Notes under the pieces: generated by a model
Told to the model about the DNA's origin: nothing
Seen by the model: only the letters and a program-made list of their open reading frames with translations
The model's database searches: none
NCBI GenBank assembly: GCA_902776645.1
Contig: CACYQT010000056.1
Span: forward strand, 1-34,197
Direction of reading: 5' to 3'
From: an uncultured bacterium
GTDB taxonomy: Bacteria; Verrucomicrobiota; Lentisphaeria; Oligosphaerales; Oligosphaeraceae
DNA: 34,197 nt
Translations under genes and position numbers: made by a program
In this document: positions 24,161-31,329 of the stretch, one piece after another
Position numbering within the stretch: position 1 is the stretch's first letter
Layout of the letters: each line of letters opens with the position of its first letter

Positions 24161-25324
24161 TCACCAATCTGCGAGGGCACCGTCCTGCCGATGGAGCGAC
24201 GGCGTTCCCGCGACGATCCGCGGATGCTTGCGGCAGAGATCCATGTCGAGTTCGACGCCCCAGCCGGGCTTGTCGTTGAGCTCAAGGAAACCGTCTTTGA
24301 CGACGAGCGGCTGCGTGATGACGTCGTTCCGCCAGTCGTTCAGGAAGAGCCGCTCCTGAATCAAAAAGTTTGGCGCGATGGCGTCGAGATGCAGCGAAAT
24401 GGCCGTGATGACAGGGCTCATCGGGCAGTGCGGCGCGACGAAGCCGTTGAAGGATTCGGAGATGGCGGCGATCTTCACGCCTTCCAGAAAACCGTGGCAA
24501 TGCGCGAGATCCGGCTGCACGACGGACACGGCGCGGGATTGCAGCAGACGGCGGAACTCCTGCTTGAGCGTCAGCCGTTCACCGGCCGCGATTGGAATGT
24601 TCACGCGGGCCGATACGCGGGCCATGCCTTCTTCATCTTCCGGCTGGACAGGCTCTTCGAAGAACAGCAGATTCAAATCTTCGAGGGCGTGTCCGATCTG
24701 GATGGCGAGATCACTGTCATAACGGCCATGTCCGTCGAAAAGCAACGGCGCATCCGGCCCGACGGCGTCGCGGATGGTTTCGGCCGCCTTGCGGATGCGT
24801 TTGACGGTCTCCAGATCGCGCATGGGCCACGTCGGAATGGCGAGGCTGAATTTGAACGCCTTGTATCCGGCGGCGATGGCTTCCGCCGCCTTGTCTTTGA
24901 TGACGGCGGGATCGGTCGCGCCGCCTGTCCAGCCGTTGGCGTAGACGCGGATCTTGTCGCGGATTTTGCCGCCGAACAGTTCATAGACAGGCTTGCCTAA
25001 AGCCTTGCCTTTGATGTCCCAACAGGCGAGTTCGATGCCGGAGATGATGGACGCTTTCACGACGCCGCCTTTCCAGAAACGCTCCTTGAAGAGATGCTGG
25101 ACAAGCAGGCCGACGTCCATCGGATCCCGTCCGACGACGAGATCCGACAGATCCTTAAGGACGCCTAGCAGCGAATCGTCATGGCTTTCAAGCGTCGCTT
25201 CGCCGAGGCCTGTGATGCCTTCGTCCGTGTGGACAAGAATGTAGAAATAGTTTCTGTTGGAAAGGAGCCCGCAACCGGGCGTGGGGGCTCCGACGAGAAT
25301 CGGTTCGACTTGGGTGATTTTCAT
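24161..25324 (-). CDS. enolase-superfamily sugar-acid dehydratase (galactonate dehydratase-like)
   Basis: A 387-residue cytoplasmic Mg-dependent dehydratase of the mandelate racemase group. The metal ligands appear as Asp197 (LLFDGHGR), Glu223 (FFEEPV) and Glu249 (AAGERL), spaced by 26 residues each. His199 and His299 (APHCPMSP) are the likely acid/base residues. This spacing equals that of D-galactonate dehydratase as I recall it (Asp183/Glu209/Glu235, His185/His285). The expected reaction is sugar acid to 2-keto-3-deoxy acid. The gene begins 28 nt after the GH50-like gene, so they form one unit. No clear Shine-Dalgarno is seen. Mannonate or other acids cannot be excluded; the aldolase and keto-deoxy sugar kinase steps are not encoded here. 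Confidence 0.85.
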   Translation of the reverse strand: MKITQVEPILVGAPTPGCGLLSNRNYFYILVHTDEGITGLGEATLESHDDSLLGVLKDLSDLVVGRDPMDVGLLVQHLFKERFWKGGVVKASIISGIELACWDIKGKALGKPVYELFGGKIRDKIRVYANGWTGGATDPAVIKDKAAEAIAAGYKAFKFSLAIPTWPMRDLETVKRIRKAAETIRDAVGPDAPLLFDGHGRYDSDLAIQIGHALEDLNLLFFEEPVQPEDEEGMARVSARVNIPIAAGERLTLKQEFRRLLQSRAVSVVQPDLAHCHGFLEGVKIAAISESFNGFVAPHCPMSPVITAISLHLDAIAPNFLIQERLFLNDWRNDVITQPLVVKDGFLELNDKPGWGVELDMDLCRKHPRIVAGTPSLHRQDGALADW

Positions 25325-25335
25325 TTTTCACTAGT

Positions 25336-25353
25336 ATTCCAGTATTCTGGAAT
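25336..25353. other. small inverted repeat between the GH50-like and dehydratase genes
   Basis: ATTCCAG (25336-25342) and CTGGAAT (25347-25353) pair around TATT in the 28-nt gap. It could be an mRNA processing or stability hairpin. There is no T-run. Confidence 0.4.
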
Positions 25354-27458
25354 TATTTGTTTTCCATGCGGTATTTGTACATGTCGTAGCCGACAGCGCG
25401 GGAGGCGTTGATGATTTCCGGATACGGCGTGTCGACGATGTCGGCGAAGCCGATCTGGTAGTTTTCACCGTCCAGGCCGCGGCCGGTGGTCGGTTCGTCA
25501 CGGTATTTGAACCAATGGCATCCGACGAACTGCGGATGGCGCAGCATGCCTTCCACATAGGACTTGTAGAGGTCCGCGCGGGCCTGCTGGTTGGCGGTGG
25601 AGACGAGACCCGTGTGGAACATGCCGCGGTCCAACGCGCCGAAATGGAATTCGCCGATGATGAGCGGCTTGTCCATGGAGCCCGGATATTTGAAATCCGC
25701 GACATCGCGGCGGTAGAGGTTGTAGCTGACGATGTCGCAGTACTTTCCGGCGGCTTCGGCGGCGATGTTGTTGACCCATGCGAAACGGCAGCCCGCGTAG
25801 AGCTGATGCGGCGCGACGGATTTCAGTGCGTCGCGGATCGTGCGGAAATACGTTTCGGCGAATTTGGTGTAGAACGCGCGGAGGTCGTCGCCCGCCTTTT
25901 CTTTGTCCGGGGCTTCGCGGGATTCGAGCATGGCGTCCCATGACTCGTGGGCGGTGCCCCATGCGGCGTTCAACTTGCTGATTTCACCGTATTTAGCTTT
26001 CAGATCGTTGATGAATTCGATCTTGGCGGCCTGGTCCTTCGGCGACTGCAACGACGCGATGGCGAGCGAGACGTCGTCGCCCCACGCGATTTCGTTGTCG
26101 ACGAAATAGCCGATGCACCATGGATCGTCGGCGGATTTGCCGCGCTGCTTTTCGACGTTGTCTTTGATGGAGGCGGCGAAGGACGGATCGAACACGTCGT
26201 GGAACTTGCCCCAGTAGCCTGTGCTGCCTTCGAGATTCTTGCCGTATGTTCCAAGATTGACGAAATAGGGCGTCTTGCGCAGGAGGAAGATGTTCTGGTC
26301 CGACCAGTTGGCGATGGTGTTCATGCCCCAGCTGCGGAGGCGGCGGTGGGCCATTTCGGAACTGAGCTTGTACCAGTCCTTTCCGAATTTGCGTTTCAGA
26401 TTGGCTTTCAGGAAGTTGAAGTTCTTCGGCTGGCGGCCTGCATAGTAGCCGTTGACGACATGCCAGTCCTTTCCGATGCAGTCTTTGAATTCCGGATCGT
26501 CGCCCGCGAAATCCTTGAACCATGTCTCGCGGTCTTCAATCGGCGTGGAGCCTTCGAGGCCGACGCAGTCCGGCCCATGGCTGATGAAGAGCTTGCCGTC
26601 CGGATCGACGAGCCACCATTTGCCGTTGTATTTCATCGTGCGGAAGAAGCCCGTGGCTTCGAAGGACGGGCCCGCCGCCCAGCCGCCCCACTTGTCCCAG
26701 CCGGCAGGGCCTGGATGAGCGGCCAAATCCTTTTCCTCCAACGCGATGCGGGAGACGAGATCGGCGGCGTCCTTCACCTTTCCGGGCCAGTCGCGATGGA
26801 TGAACTGGCCGTAAGTGTCGATGAACGGGAAGAATTCCTCCGGCTTGACACGCTTGGCTTTGTTGCCGGCGTATTCGTCATGGGCGACGACGGATTCGAC
26901 TTCAAGTTCGACCGGGAAGGCTGGCGAGAGGCCGAACACGAGGAAACCGATGATATTCGTCGGATCGACGGTTTTCGTCGAACCGCCCATGGAGCCGCCG
27001 ATTTCGACGGGATAGCCGCGCATGCCGAACAGTTTGACGGCCATTTCCGTATCCTTGCGGGCGATCGGAACCGTCAGCGTGCCGCGCTGTCCAGGGGACA
27101 GTTCGATGGTCTCCTGCAGGCAGTTCGACCGTCCGTCCGCTCCTGGATTATCCACGCGGAAGCCGATGTTCTGCGTGTGTTCGCCGACGTTTTTCAGCGT
27201 GATGGAGATGCTCGCGTAGGGCGTGAGATCCCAATGGCCGTTCGGCGCGTTGAGCGTGATGCCCGGCCATTGGCCCTGCGGCTCCAGATGGATGTGGAAA
27301 CGGCCTTCGCCGAGCCACTTCGTGGAGGCCTGGCGATGTTCGACGAGTTTTTCCGGAACGGCTTCCTTGAAATCATAGAGAGCCATGGAAGGTTGTGCGT
27401 AAATGCCGCAGCTGAGGAGCATTCCGAATGCAAGAGCGTGTTTGGCCAATCGATTCAT
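25353..27458 (-). CDS. exported GH50-like glycosidase (agarase/beta-galactosidase type)
   Basis: A 701-residue protein with a signal peptide (MNRLAKHALAFGMLLSCGIYAQ). Residues about 25-190 form a carbohydrate-binding-like beta domain (ASISITLKNVGEHTQNIGFRV). The barrel begins near 260 with GFFRTMKYNGKWWLVDPDGK and LFISHGPDCVG, both typical of GH50. The acid/base is probably Glu456 in YFVDNEIAWG and the nucleophile Glu603 in IIGEFHFGALDRG, consistent with a retaining clan GH-A enzyme. AGGAG lies eight bases before ATG 27458. It leads the unit with the galactonate-dehydratase-like gene, which suits a galactose-containing substrate. True agarase activity is not implied, since related proteins occur in gut bacteria that meet other galactans. 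Confidence 0.75.
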   Translation of the reverse strand: MNRLAKHALAFGMLLSCGIYAQPSMALYDFKEAVPEKLVEHRQASTKWLGEGRFHIHLEPQGQWPGITLNAPNGHWDLTPYASISITLKNVGEHTQNIGFRVDNPGADGRSNCLQETIELSPGQRGTLTVPIARKDTEMAVKLFGMRGYPVEIGGSMGGSTKTVDPTNIIGFLVFGLSPAFPVELEVESVVAHDEYAGNKAKRVKPEEFFPFIDTYGQFIHRDWPGKVKDAADLVSRIALEEKDLAAHPGPAGWDKWGGWAAGPSFEATGFFRTMKYNGKWWLVDPDGKLFISHGPDCVGLEGSTPIEDRETWFKDFAGDDPEFKDCIGKDWHVVNGYYAGRQPKNFNFLKANLKRKFGKDWYKLSSEMAHRRLRSWGMNTIANWSDQNIFLLRKTPYFVNLGTYGKNLEGSTGYWGKFHDVFDPSFAASIKDNVEKQRGKSADDPWCIGYFVDNEIAWGDDVSLAIASLQSPKDQAAKIEFINDLKAKYGEISKLNAAWGTAHESWDAMLESREAPDKEKAGDDLRAFYTKFAETYFRTIRDALKSVAPHQLYAGCRFAWVNNIAAEAAGKYCDIVSYNLYRRDVADFKYPGSMDKPLIIGEFHFGALDRGMFHTGLVSTANQQARADLYKSYVEGMLRHPQFVGCHWFKYRDEPTTGRGLDGENYQIGFADIVDTPYPEIINASRAVGYDMYKYRMENK

Positions 27459-27506
27459 GTTTTGATCTCCTGAAAAAAATGACGATGTTTTTTAGAAATA
27501 CCATAC

Positions 27507-27532
27507 ATTATAGGATATTAGTGAATAGTCAA
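27507..27532 (-). promoter_or_regulatory. possible promoter of the GH50-like gene
   Basis: On the minus strand TTGACT (27532-27527) and TATAAT (27512-27507) are 14 nt apart. The -10 sequence is perfect and lies about 50 nt before the start codon. The spacer is short. Confidence 0.4.
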
Positions 27533-27533
27533 C

Positions 27534-27561
27534 TTGAAGGGAGTGTTTGAAAGGATAAATT
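27534..27561 (+). promoter_or_regulatory. possible promoter of the I42 inhibitor gene
   Basis: TTGAAG (27534-27539) and TAAATT (27556-27561) are 16 nt apart, about 72 nt before the start codon. Both hexamers deviate from consensus, so this is tentative. Confidence 0.3.
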
Positions 27562-27633
27562 AAAGAAAAGAGTTTTTCAACATCAGAAGAACAAGCGAAT
27601 TCCATTAACAACATTAAAAAAGGAGTCACAGAC

Positions 27634-28404
27634 ATGAAGAAGAATTTATGGATATGGGCCGTCGCTGGCGCCATGGCGTTGCCGCAGATCGGTTTTGCCC
27701 AGTTCGGTCCGAAGCCCGGCCAGCCGCAGCCGGGGAAGCCCCAGCCCGGAAAGCCTCAGCAGCCGCCCGTCGTGGTGGTGAAACCCGCGCCGCAGCCGAA
27801 GCCGCAGCCGAACGTGGTGGTGGTGAAACCTGTGCCGCAGCCGCCGAAGCCGCAGCCGCCCGTCGTTGTGAAACCAACCGCTCCGCAACCGCCGCCGAAA
27901 CCGCAGCCCGCCGTCGTGGTGAAGCCCGTCCACACGCCGCCGCCGAAACCGCAGCCGCCCGTCGTGGTAAAGCCTGAAGCGCCGAAACCGCCTGTTGAAT
28001 ATCGTCCCGGCCACAAGAACCATCCGTTGCGCGACCCGCGTGAACGCGAACACTACAAAGACTGGCACGTATTGCGCCACAAGCAGTACTACAAGCTTGC
28101 GGAGGCCCCCGAACAGCTGCAGGTTTCCATGCGTGTCGGGCAGGAAATCGAATTCAAGCTTGAAGAGCGCGTCGGCGACGGATATAAATGGTTCGCGCGG
28201 TTCAATCCGGTGATCGTTGATGTGGATGTGGACCATGAACGTCCGCATTGGTACCAGTTTGGCCGCAAGACGCATTCGGAGGTTGAAATCGAAGGTCGCC
28301 GTCCGGGCAACACGATGGTCGAACTCGTGTATGCGCGTCCGGACGAATGGGACCGTGGCGTCGATCCGCAGAAAGTCGTGCAGATTTTCGTGCACATTGA
28401 ATAA
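27634..28404 (+). CDS. exported proline-rich protein with a chagasin-like (I42) protease-inhibitor domain
   Basis: A 256-residue protein with a signal peptide (about 1-23, ending GFAQ). Residues about 24-125 are a proline-rich stalk of repeated PQPPVVVKP-like units that would be extended. Residues about 155-256 match the chagasin/I42 pattern: VGQEIEFKLEERVGDGYKW (equivalent of the NPTTGYxW loop), a GRKTHSEVEIEG strand, and YARPDEWDRG (equivalent of the RPW loop), ending in FVHIE. I42 proteins block papain-like cysteine proteases. A cell-wall-spanning or surface-displayed inhibitor is therefore likely, perhaps against host or competitor proteases. The NPTTG loop is altered to RVGDG, so affinity may differ. 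AAGGAG stands upstream of ATG 27634. It is divergent from the GH50-like gene. Confidence 0.7.
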   Translation: MKKNLWIWAVAGAMALPQIGFAQFGPKPGQPQPGKPQPGKPQQPPVVVVKPAPQPKPQPNVVVVKPVPQPPKPQPPVVVKPTAPQPPPKPQPAVVVKPVHTPPPKPQPPVVVKPEAPKPPVEYRPGHKNHPLRDPREREHYKDWHVLRHKQYYKLAEAPEQLQVSMRVGQEIEFKLEERVGDGYKWFARFNPVIVDVDVDHERPHWYQFGRKTHSEVEIEGRRPGNTMVELVYARPDEWDRGVDPQKVVQIFVHIE

Positions 28405-28422
28405 GAAGTGGCGCCTGGTGTG

Positions 28423-28500
28423 GCGGAAGCGTCCCGCTTCCGCATGATGTGCCGTCGGCGTCACGCTGACGGCACATCGTCCGACGGCGGGACGCCGTTG
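28423..28500. repeat. three successive hairpins between convergent genes (includes REP-like copy 2)
   Basis: GCGGAAGCG/CGCTTCCGC (28423-28443, loop TCC), a 14-bp stem with one G-U pair (28446-28459 with 28465-28478), and CGACGGCG/CGCCGTTG (28482-28500, loop GGA) lie in a row. The last resembles the palindrome at 5395-5413. The cluster may end both converging transcripts or be a REP-type element. Confidence 0.65.
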
Positions 28501-28510
28501 TTGCCGCCGT

Positions 28511-29206
28511 TTATTCTTCCGTCGGCTTGACCATGATGAATTCGGCTTCCTGGGCACGGATGGCCAGCGACGAATAAAGCACTTTGATTTTGAGGAATTC
28601 ACCGTTTGGCGACGGCCCTTCCATTTGCAGGAAGGTGCCGTCCACGAGGCCGAGATCCGCGAATTTCTTGCGGCTTTTCAGCGATTCGTCTATGCGTCCC
28701 ACGATGGCGCGTTTGCCCGCGGGCAGCTGCGGCAGCGGGATGAGTTCGTCTTCGTCGTCTTCGTCCGAATGAAGCTGCGGCATGACTTTTTCCAGAAAAA
28801 GACGCAGCGGGCGGCAGTCGTCTCGTTTGGCGATGGCTTCCGTGAGGCAGACGAGACGGGAGAGAACCTTTTCTCCGAGAACATGTTCGACCTTGCAGGC
28901 GACTTCGTCCGCTTCGGCCGAATCAAGCTTGAGGATGTTGGAGAAGAAGACGCGCATCGCGAGATGGCGGTTGCGGATGATGGCGGCCTGCTGCGCGCCG
29001 GCGGCCGTAAGCGTGACAGGCGTGTGGGACTGGTAGGTGACCAGGCCGCGCGCGGCCAGCGTCTGGAGGGCGTTCGTCACGGAAGGCATCGTGATGCGGA
29101 GTTTCTCCGCAATGGCCTTGGTGTGCGCATGTCCATTGATTTCAACCAGTTCGGCAATGGCTTCCAAATAGTCTTCTAGATTGCTGGAGATTATTTTGTT
29201 TTCCAT
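28511..29206 (-). CDS. DtxR/MntR-family metal-dependent transcriptional regulator
   Basis: A 231-residue repressor expected to sense Mn or Fe. The N-terminal winged helix (about 8-65) contains SNLEDYLEAIAELVEINGHA and TMPSVTNALQTLAARGLV. The dimerisation/metal domain has RHLAMRVFF with a His near residue 80 and EADEVACKVEHVL with the Glu-His pair, equivalent to MntR ligands. Residues about 155-228 form the FeoA-like SH3 domain seen in longer family members. AGAGGA lies five bases before ATG 29206. It is the last gene of a unit with kdsD and psd, 21 nt after psd. Its targets cannot be identified here; an acidic DEDDEDE stretch (about 147-153) is unusual. Confidence 0.88.
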   Translation of the reverse strand: MENKIISSNLEDYLEAIAELVEINGHAHTKAIAEKLRITMPSVTNALQTLAARGLVTYQSHTPVTLTAAGAQQAAIIRNRHLAMRVFFSNILKLDSAEADEVACKVEHVLGEKVLSRLVCLTEAIAKRDDCRPLRLFLEKVMPQLHSDEDDEDELIPLPQLPAGKRAIVGRIDESLKSRKKFADLGLVDGTFLQMEGPSPNGEFLKIKVLYSSLAIRAQEAEFIMVKPTEE

Positions 29207-29227
29207 GTCGTCCTCTTGGGATAATCA

Positions 29228-30124
29228 TCAGGGGCTTGTGGCGATATGTTCGCCGGCCTTGATGAGCGTTTCAATGTTTTGGGCGGTATGCTGAAGGATG
29301 TCGTCGTCAAAGAAGACATGGTCCTTCTGGAAGACCATGATGATGGTCGAGCCGCCGAAGGAGAAAAAGCCTTTTTCCTCGCCGCGCATGAAGACCGGAC
29401 CGTCGTTGGTCTGGGTGATGGAGGCGACGGCGAAGGCGCCGACTTCAATAAAGATGGTCTGCCCGAAATTGGCCAGATCGAGCAGGGATACTTCGCGGTA
29501 GTTCGTCGTGAAGACGTTGAGATTCTGGTTGAGCGCGAGCGGATTGACGGAGTTGTATCTTCCTTTCACCGGCCATGATGCGACCAGACGGCCGTCGTCC
29601 GGAAAATGGAATCGATGGTAGTCCGCGGGGCAGAGGCGGCAGACGCAGAGCGAACCGCCCAGAAACAGTTCGGCGATCTGCGCATGCTGTTTCCCCAGCA
29701 GCTGCGAGACCGTGAACTGGTCGCCTTTCACGGGGATGCAGAGGTCGTTCTGCAGGTTCTGCCATGCGAAGAGGCGGCAGTCTGCGGGAGAGCCGAGAAC
29801 ATTGAGTTCCGCCGGATAAAATCTGGCCCCCGTCTTCAAGTGGCGTGTGAAGAATTCGTTGAAGGATTGGAAACCGCCTTCCGGAATCTCGAATTCGTCC
29901 ATGTTGATATGGAGATTTTCGATGGTTTCCGGTATGCGGTCCACGGAGGACGGCCTGTTCGCGAACCAGCCCATGAGCCGTGAGACGCAGGAATGAGCAA
30001 ATAGCGGCCACGAAAGGACATGGCGCATCGGGGAGGCGTACGCCAGACGGATAAAACGGTCGCCGAGGACGGTTTCCTCGACGATGCTGTTGGTTTTGCG
30101 GTTGTAGAGTTTGATACTGGACAT
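29228..30124 (-). CDS. psd: phosphatidylserine decarboxylase proenzyme
   Basis: Makes phosphatidylethanolamine from phosphatidylserine at the inner membrane. The 298-residue proenzyme contains CPADYHRFHFP (about 165-175) and the self-cleavage site FGGST, whose Ser259 would become the pyruvoyl group. The N-terminal MSSIKLYNRKTNSIVEE and SFNEFFTRHLKTGAR are typical of the longer (type II) form. The site reads GGST instead of the common LGST or GGST variants, which is acceptable. It follows kdsD by 62 nt with a GC-rich hairpin in the gap, and precedes the DtxR gene. No strong ribosome site is visible. The assignment is firm. Confidence 0.93.
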   Translation of the reverse strand: MSSIKLYNRKTNSIVEETVLGDRFIRLAYASPMRHVLSWPLFAHSCVSRLMGWFANRPSSVDRIPETIENLHINMDEFEIPEGGFQSFNEFFTRHLKTGARFYPAELNVLGSPADCRLFAWQNLQNDLCIPVKGDQFTVSQLLGKQHAQIAELFLGGSLCVCRLCPADYHRFHFPDDGRLVASWPVKGRYNSVNPLALNQNLNVFTTNYREVSLLDLANFGQTIFIEVGAFAVASITQTNDGPVFMRGEEKGFFSFGGSTIIMVFQKDHVFFDDDILQHTAQNIETLIKAGEHIATSP

Positions 30125-30186
30125 GTTTCAAATATGGAGCGGGGCGGTCGCGACGCCGGCGTGGCCGCCCTGAAAGACAGAAGCCA

Positions 30187-31182
30187 TTACATGACTTTGA
30201 ATTTCGGAAGATCCTGGATGTCGACAAGGCCGGCGAACTTGCCGTCCGCCGTCGTGACGAGAATGTCGTCTATCTTGCGCTTTTCCAGAAGCTTCATGAT
30301 TTCGACGGCCATGGAGTCTTCGTTGATCGTGATGGGATTGGCCGTCATGACGGTCTCGATCTTCGCGTCGATGACGGCCGTGTCCGTCGTGATGCGGCGG
30401 CGGAAATCGCCGTCGGTGAAGATTCCGAGGAGGGCGTTGTCGTCGTCGACGATGGCGACGGCGCCGCAGCGGGCGGCGGTCATGGCGAGCAATGCGTCGC
30501 GGACGGACGTGCCTGGACGGACGTTCGCGGCGTGTTCGCCGGTGCGCATGAAGTCTTTGACTTTCAATGTGATGGAGCGGCCGATGGCGCCTGCGGGATG
30601 GAGCTTCGCATAGTCGTTGAGCTGGAAGTGGCGCAGATGGAGCATCGTCATGGCCAACGCGTCGCCGAGGGCGGTCAAGGCCGTGGTGGTCGTGGTGGGA
30701 GCGAGATTGAACGGGCAGGCTTCACGCGGGACGGGCATGGGGACGACGAGATCCGCGCATTCGCCGAGGCGCGATTCCGCCTTCTGCGTGATGGCGATGA
30801 TGTCGATGCCAAGGCGTTTGATGGCGGGAATGACGGCGAGCAGTTCATCCGTCTCGCCGCTGTAGCTGAGGGCGAGCAGCGTGTCCTGCGGAGAAACGAC
30901 ACCGAGATCGCCGTGCATGGCTTCGACGGGATGCATGAAGACGGCGCGGGATCCTGTGGACGCCAGCGTGGCGGCCATTTTCTGGCCGATGTGGCCGCTT
31001 TTGCCGATGCCGGTGACGACGAGCTTGCCGCCGCGGGCGATGGTGTCGAAGCACCGCCTGACGCAGTCGGCGAACGGCTGGCCGAGGTTCGCACGGATGG
31101 TTTGGAGCCCTTCTATCTCAATATCAAGGACTTCTGTCGCTTTTGTCAAAATTTCGTCGTTGCTGAAAGAATTGGAAGCCAT
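30187..31182 (-). CDS. kdsD: arabinose-5-phosphate isomerase (KpsF/GutQ family)
   Basis: Interconverts ribulose-5-phosphate and arabinose-5-phosphate, the first step of Kdo synthesis for LPS. The 331-residue protein has an SIS domain (about 40-185) with VTGIGKSGHIGQKMAATLAS, HPVEAMHGDLG and LSYSGETDE, then HPAGAIGRSITLKVKDFM and two CBS domains (about 207-331). This is the standard KdsD layout and length. Its presence argues for a Gram-negative envelope. It is the first gene of the leftward kdsD-psd-dtxR unit, divergent from the pseudokinase gene. No Shine-Dalgarno is evident before ATG 31182. Confidence 0.95.
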   Translation of the reverse strand: MASNSFSNDEILTKATEVLDIEIEGLQTIRANLGQPFADCVRRCFDTIARGGKLVVTGIGKSGHIGQKMAATLASTGSRAVFMHPVEAMHGDLGVVSPQDTLLALSYSGETDELLAVIPAIKRLGIDIIAITQKAESRLGECADLVVPMPVPREACPFNLAPTTTTTALTALGDALAMTMLHLRHFQLNDYAKLHPAGAIGRSITLKVKDFMRTGEHAANVRPGTSVRDALLAMTAARCGAVAIVDDDNALLGIFTDGDFRRRITTDTAVIDAKIETVMTANPITINEDSMAVEIMKLLEKRKIDDILVTTADGKFAGLVDIQDLPKFKVM

Positions 31183-31243
31183 GTTTTTTTGCTAGAATAG
31201 GATGTGAAACGGATGTTGAAAGATGAAAAATCGAATAGATATT

Positions 31244-31278
31244 ATATAATATAATGGTATGCATTTTGATTTTTTCAA
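31244..31278 (-). promoter_or_regulatory. possible promoter of kdsD
   Basis: On the minus strand TTGAAA (31278-31273) is followed 18 nt later by TTATAT within a very AT-rich run (31241-31255). The position, about 60 nt before kdsD, fits. Several overlapping -10 choices exist. The palindromic TTTGATTTTTTCAAA at the -35 may also serve the divergent gene. Confidence 0.35.
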
Positions 31279-31329
31279 ATTACGAATGGAAATAAGTGTC
31301 GGATTTACGATAAGAGCAAGGAGAAAATG

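Noticed and set aside
23970..24359. Plus-strand frame beginning MSLPNIIK
   Set aside because: It crosses the kinase promoter and a repeat array and then runs antisense to the dehydratase; no recognisable domain.
27646..28602. Minus-strand Arg/His-rich frame opposite the I42 gene
   Set aside because: Shadow of the proline-rich coding region.
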